Shown here: piece after piece, positions 6,060-9,250 of the stretch | How the letters are laid out: the number at the start of each line of letters is the position of its first letter | How positions within the stretch are numbered: the stretch's first letter is position 1 | Assembly: GCA_913055925.1 (NCBI GenBank) | Contig: CAJXLH010000093.1 | Location: 1 to 9,250, forward strand | Origin: an uncultured Maritalea sp. | GTDB taxonomy: Bacteria > Pseudomonadota > Alphaproteobacteria > Rhizobiales > Devosiaceae | Length of the DNA: 9,250 nucleotides | Direction of reading: 5' to 3' | Made by a program: the position numbers and the translations under genes | The notes under the pieces: model-generated | Seen by the model: only the letters and a program-made list of their open reading frames with translations | Database searches by the model: none | Told to the model about the DNA's origin: nothing

Positions 6060-7541
6060 ATGACCAATACTGATCAAACGGCACAGTCGGTGCCGGATGG
6101 CGATGCTGTACCAGACAATTCGTCACGCAACAGACTAGTGATTGCACTTTTGTTGATTTCAACTTTTGTGGTGTTTTTGAACGAAACCATTATGACCGTG
6201 GCTTTGCCGCGTTTGATGGTCGCTTTGGATGTTTCTGCAAGCGCGGTGCAGTGGCTAACCACAGCGTTTCTTTTGACCATGGCCGTTGTTATTCCAGTGA
6301 CGGGCTTTTTAATCCAGCGGATGAATACGCGGCCGATCTTTATGATGGCGATGAGCATATTTTCCGTCGGTACGCTAATTTGTGCTGTGTCGCCAGGACT
6401 TGAATTGTTGATTTTTGGCCGTGTTATTCAGGCGGTTGGCACGGCGATCATGATGCCGTTGCTCATGACCACGGTGATGACATTGGTGCCACCGGAATCG
6501 CGCGGCAAAACAATGGGCAATATCTCAATTGTGATTTCTGTTGCGCCAGCTATTGGCCCTACCATCTCTGGTTTTATTTTGAACTATATGGAATGGCCTT
6601 GGTTGTTCATTCTCGTGTTGCCGATTTCCTTGGCGGCGCTTGCGGCAGGCATGAAATGGATGGAAAACGTAACCGAACCGCGTTACGCGCCGCTTGATAT
6701 TGTTTCGGTGTTCATTTCAGCGATTGCCTTTGGTGGCCTTGTTTATGGCTTGTCCAGCATGGGTGGCGAAGAAGCAGCGCAAATTGCGGGACTTCCGGCT
6801 TGGGCCGTGTTGTTGATCGGTGCTGTTGCTATGGTCATCTTTATCGCACGGCAGTTTGCTTTGCAGAAAAAGGACGCCGCGTTACTTGATTTCCGCACCT
6901 TCCAATCTCGCATGTATGCGATTTGCGTCGCGATTCTCGCCATCGCGATGATGACCTTGTTTGGTACGGTGATTTTGTTGCCGATTTATACGCAAAATGT
7001 ACTGGGCATCGACGCGTTGCAAACGGGTCTTATGCTGATGCCTGGCGGCTTGATTATGGGCTTGCTGGCGCCAACTGTTGGTCGGCTTTACGACAAGCAT
7101 GGCGCACGACGTTTGGTTATTCCGGGTGCAATTTTGGTGTCTGCAGTCCTTTGGGCGCTTACGCTTGTGGGCGAGGGCACGAGCATCTGGAACATTCTTA
7201 TTGGTCACATGATTTTGTCTGTCGGGTTGGCGTTAATCTTCACACCTTTGTTCACCGCTGGCTTGGGTTCTGTGCCGCCAATGCTTTATTCGCACGGCAG
7301 TGCCATGTTGGGCAGTATTCAGCAGGTTGGTGGCGCGGCAGGTGTCGCGCTATTTGTGGCGGTGATGTCATTGCGCACACGGGCTTCAGTTGAAGCTGGG
7401 CTAAGTGAAGCCGCGGCGCTCACGAGCGGTATTCAACTCGCTTTCACCTTCGGTGCGGCGATCTTTACCCTCGGGCTTGTGCTGACATTTTTTGTGAGAC
7501 GTCCACCGGCGCCAGAACAACCGATGCCAGAAGGCGCTTAG
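6060..7541 (+). CDS. MFS drug/proton antiporter, DHA2 (14-TM) family, LmrB-like
   Basis: This 493-residue inner-membrane protein has a polar N-terminus (1-24) and about 14 hydrophobic segments, roughly at 25-43, 62-85, 92-110, 115-138, 152-173, 179-197, 213-230, 247-265, 286-308, 320-340, 352-370, 376-398, 412-435 and 457-478. That number fits DHA2 (EmrB/QacA) exporters. Family motifs are LNETIMTVALP (40-50, motif D1), GRVIQAVG (120-127, motif B, with the R121 important in proton coupling) and APAIGPTISG (162-171, motif C, antiporter signature). Motif A is degenerate (GFLIQRMNTR, 82-91), and with VQWLTTAFLL it recalls the LmrB (lincomycin efflux) branch. The substrate cannot be read from sequence. 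No EmrA-type membrane-fusion partner or TetR/MarR regulator is adjacent, so it appears to act alone. It is divergent from uvrB and ends at a strong terminator. Confidence 0.93.
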   Translation: MTNTDQTAQSVPDGDAVPDNSSRNRLVIALLLISTFVVFLNETIMTVALPRLMVALDVSASAVQWLTTAFLLTMAVVIPVTGFLIQRMNTRPIFMMAMSIFSVGTLICAVSPGLELLIFGRVIQAVGTAIMMPLLMTTVMTLVPPESRGKTMGNISIVISVAPAIGPTISGFILNYMEWPWLFILVLPISLAALAAGMKWMENVTEPRYAPLDIVSVFISAIAFGGLVYGLSSMGGEEAAQIAGLPAWAVLLIGAVAMVIFIARQFALQKKDAALLDFRTFQSRMYAICVAILAIAMMTLFGTVILLPIYTQNVLGIDALQTGLMLMPGGLIMGLLAPTVGRLYDKHGARRLVIPGAILVSAVLWALTLVGEGTSIWNILIGHMILSVGLALIFTPLFTAGLGSVPPMLYSHGSAMLGSIQQVGGAAGVALFVAVMSLRTRASVEAGLSEAAALTSGIQLAFTFGAAIFTLGLVLTFFVRRPPAPEQPMPEGA

Positions 7542-7567
7542 GTTTTCAGAATAAAAGAGAAAAGATT

Positions 7568-7595
7568 GGGCCCGCAAGTTGCGGGCCCTTTTGTT
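7568..7595. terminator. Strong bidirectional rho-independent terminator
   Basis: GGGCCCGCAA (7568-7577), one base, TTGCGGGCCC (7579-7588) is a perfect inverted repeat, in practice an 8-bp GC-rich stem with a five-base loop, followed by TTTTGTT (7589-7595). An A-rich run on the other side (about 7552-7567) gives a U-tract on the opposite strand. It can therefore end both the transporter gene (stop at 7541) and the convergent DUF1761 gene (stop at 7599). Confidence 0.9.
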
Positions 7596-7598
7596 CCG

Positions 7599-7985
7599 TT
7601 AGAGGAACATTTGCACAATGATCATAATCACGACAGCAACGACCCAATAGCCGGTGTCGACCATTTTGGCGTAGCTGGTTTTTTGCGTGAATGAGTTGCC
7701 AGAATATTGCAGCAATCCATAGCCGATCACCATCAAGAAGGTGGTCCAAAGCATTTGCTTTTCTGCCAAAACCGCCACAACCCAGGCCACCACAAAAAGG
7801 CCAAGCACTTGTGTCACCATGGCCGAAATTGGCATTTCACTGGCGTTACCCAGTTCCACTTTGCTGCCTTCAGCCCATTTGGTGCCAAAAAGCTTTTCAG
7901 AATACCAAAGCCAGCCCACCAAAAATGACACAACCGCGCCAACAATAATCGCAATCCAGCTTACATTTGCTGTGATTTCTTCCAT
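7599..7985 (-). CDS. Small four-TM membrane protein, DUF1761 family
   Basis: The 128-residue protein is almost entirely membrane-embedded, with hydrophobic stretches at about 10-28, 54-75, 79-96 and 108-127. The loop after the first one contains WYSEKLFGTKW (27-37), the W-Y-S-x-x-L-F-G signature of DUF1761, a family whose function is unknown. I chose ATG 7985 (MEEITANVSW) because GGGGA lies five bases upstream and family members begin just before the first TM. The frame stays open to 8075, but the added residues are not membrane-like or family-like, and neither those starts nor the ATG four codons upstream has a good Shine-Dalgarno. The gene is convergent with the transporter, shares its terminator, and is divergent from the SDR gene. 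Confidence 0.82.
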   Translation of the reverse strand: MEEITANVSWIAIIVGAVVSFLVGWLWYSEKLFGTKWAEGSKVELGNASEMPISAMVTQVLGLFVVAWVVAVLAEKQMLWTTFLMVIGYGLLQYSGNSFTQKTSYAKMVDTGYWVVAVVIMIIVQMFL

Positions 7986-8201
7986 TTTCGTCCCCATCAA
8001 AAACGGAGGCGAGTCCTTCAAAATAAAGCTGCCGCCCCCAATACAGCTATTCAAAAGTTCGCATGGGTGCGACATTTTGGCAAGTTTTTGTTAACCAACG
8101 AAGTTGTGCTCATACAGAATGCTGGGCGGAACTTCATCAGTGCTATTTATTTCGATATTCAAACAAAATAGTTTGCCTCTCAGTTGGCTTGGAGGGCGCA
8201 T
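7986..8201. other. Divergent intergenic region, no confident promoter
   Basis: These 216 bp separate the divergent DUF1761 and SDR genes and must hold both promoters. I could not assign a convincing -35/-10 pair in either direction. On the plus strand TTCATC-N17-TATTCA (8133-8161) is the best but weak candidate. A loose inverted repeat (GAAGTT near 8100, AACTTC near 8131) is probably incidental. The open frame running back from the DUF1761 start into this region has no family similarity. Confidence 0.4.
8191..8196 (+). promoter_or_regulatory. Strong ribosome binding site that decides the SDR start
   Basis: GGAGGG lies five bases before ATG 8202, a near-ideal spacing. It rules against the in-frame TTG at 8184, from which translation would have to read through the ribosome binding site. 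Confidence 0.85.
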
Positions 8202-9095
8202 ATGAGAATTCTATTCACAGGTGGATCGGGGAAGGCAGGCAAACATGCGGTGGCCTATTTACTCGCGCAGGGACATCGCGTTTTGAATGTGGATCGCGTG
8301 CCGCTCAAACTTGAGGGTGTCGACAACCGGATTGCTGATATCACCGATGCGGGGCAGATCTATGATGTGATGTTCAGCTACGCGGGATTTGATGAGCTTG
8401 AGCCGGGCACTGGCGTGCCGAAATTCGACGCGGTTGTTCATTTTGCTGCGGTGCCGCGGATGCTTTTGACATCAGATAATGAATGTTATCGCGTCAACAC
8501 GCTTGGAACATACAATGTGATTGATGCAGCGTTGAAAGCGGGCGTGCGCAAGATCATCTTTGCGTCGTCTGAAACCACGTATGGCGTTTGCTTTGCCGAT
8601 GGCGAAAGAAAGCCAGAATATATTCCGGTTGATGAAGAACACCCCGTGGTCCCAGAAGATAGCTACGCCATGTCAAAGGTGGTCAACGAGGTGACCGCGC
8701 GTAGTTTTCAGCGCAGGAGTGGCGCTGACATATATGGGCTGCGCATCAATAACGTTATCGAACCACACGAATATGCCGAGAACTTTCCAGCCTATTTGGC
8801 AGACGCGTCGCTTCGCCGGCGTAACATCTTTGCCTACATCGATGCGCGTGATCTTGGGCACATGGTTGAATGTTGTCTGCAAACAGACGGCTTGGGATAT
8901 GAAGTTTTCAATGTCTCAAACGATGATCATTCTGTCGGGCAGACAACGGAAGAGCTCATTGCCGAATTTTATCAAGATGTCCCAAAGAAGAAAGAGATGG
9001 GGCAGGTCGAAACATTTTATGCCAACGAAAAGGCCAAAAAGCTTGTTGGTTTCGCGCCACGGCATACGTGGCGCGATGTGCTTGATCAGCGTTAA
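8202..9095 (+). CDS. NAD-dependent epimerase/dehydratase (extended SDR)
   Basis: The 297-residue cytosolic protein has an N-terminal Rossmann fold with TGGSGKAG (6-13), the TGxxGxxG nucleotide-binding motif, and an acidic D31 at the end of the second strand, which favours NAD over NADP. HFAAVP (80-85) is the usual NAD-contacting loop. The catalytic set is ASSET (121-125) plus Y155 and K159 (YAMSK). Overall it resembles sugar-nucleotide epimerases/dehydratases such as GalE- and Gmd-type enzymes, but the substrate-binding C-terminal part is too divergent to name a substrate; a uronate-dehydrogenase-like role is another possibility. I chose ATG 8202 for its GGAGGG site. No sugar-metabolism gene is nearby to help. 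The stop codon overlaps that of the convergent gene at the right edge. Confidence 0.88.
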   Translation: MRILFTGGSGKAGKHAVAYLLAQGHRVLNVDRVPLKLEGVDNRIADITDAGQIYDVMFSYAGFDELEPGTGVPKFDAVVHFAAVPRMLLTSDNECYRVNTLGTYNVIDAALKAGVRKIIFASSETTYGVCFADGERKPEYIPVDEEHPVVPEDSYAMSKVVNEVTARSFQRRSGADIYGLRINNVIEPHEYAENFPAYLADASLRRRNIFAYIDARDLGHMVECCLQTDGLGYEVFNVSNDDHSVGQTTEELIAEFYQDVPKKKEMGQVETFYANEKAKKLVGFAPRHTWRDVLDQR

Positions 9096-9250
9096 TCGAC
9101 CAAGAAATAGGTCACAGTGCTGACCACGCGTACCTTTTTGTCGATCTGCTTGTCAGGGCGGTCATTTGGAATGTCTACCGCTGGCAATATCTGAAAAACG
9201 CCTTGGTTGGCAGATTTGATATTGCCAACTTTTGATTGCGATTGCTCGGC
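9092..9250 (-). CDS. Unrecognised protein, C-terminal 52 residues only
   Basis: A minus-strand frame enters from the right edge and stays open for 52 codons to a TAA at 9092-9094. The visible end is hydrophilic and finishes with KKVRVVSTVTYFLVD, a short beta-strand-like tail. I do not recognise a family. The stretch is short and could be a chance open frame. Its clean convergent stop against the SDR stop and the absence of any other candidate in these 155 bases make it a reasonable partial gene. Its start lies outside the window. Confidence 0.55.
   Translation of the reverse strand, partial: AEQSQSKVGNIKSANQGVFQILPAVDIPNDRPDKQIDKKVRVVSTVTYFLVD

Noticed and set aside
6923..7393. Plus-strand open frame of 156 codons in another frame of the transporter
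   Set aside because: Overlaps conserved membrane segments of the MFS gene and gives a Trp/Cys/Arg-rich non-protein-like sequence.

Overview
The window is ordinary-looking bacterial chromosome with moderate G+C (about half by eye). It most likely comes from an alphaproteobacterium, possibly of the Hyphomicrobiales. Two things support this: UvrB carries a long charged N-terminal extension of the kind seen in alphaproteobacterial UvrB proteins, and the uvrB promoter carries a perfect GAAC-N7-GAAC site, the LexA (SOS) box of that class. The species cannot be named from the sequence alone. I see no rRNA, tRNA, CRISPR array, insertion sequence or phage gene.

Left part (1-5838), all on the minus strand. 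In transcription order: uvrB, recQ, a single-domain haemoglobin, and a GGDEF diguanylate cyclase that runs off the left edge. uvrB and recQ are closely spaced with no visible terminator between them, so the SOS-type uvrB promoter probably also feeds recQ. The globin has its own candidate promoter and a perfect 8-bp stem-loop next to its ribosome binding site. Its last 14 nt overlap the start of the cyclase gene. The pair looks like a two-gene version of a globin-coupled sensor (haem protein plus c-di-GMP synthase) and is the most interesting part of the window.

Middle (5839-7598). A 221-bp divergent intergenic region holds the uvrB promoter with its LexA box and a weaker candidate promoter for a plus-strand 14-TM DHA2-family (LmrB-like) drug/proton antiporter. 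The transporter gene ends at a strong GC-rich hairpin terminator, which also serves the convergent small gene beyond it.

Right part (7599-9250). A minus-strand four-TM DUF1761 protein is divergent from a plus-strand NAD-dependent epimerase/dehydratase (extended SDR). The SDR gene meets, stop codon on stop codon, the 3' end of an unrecognised minus-strand gene that enters from the right edge.

The DNA-repair, transport and SDR genes are routine. I found no convincing new defence or mobile system. The points worth following up are the globin/cyclase pair with its 5'-UTR structure and the SOS architecture of uvrB-recQ.
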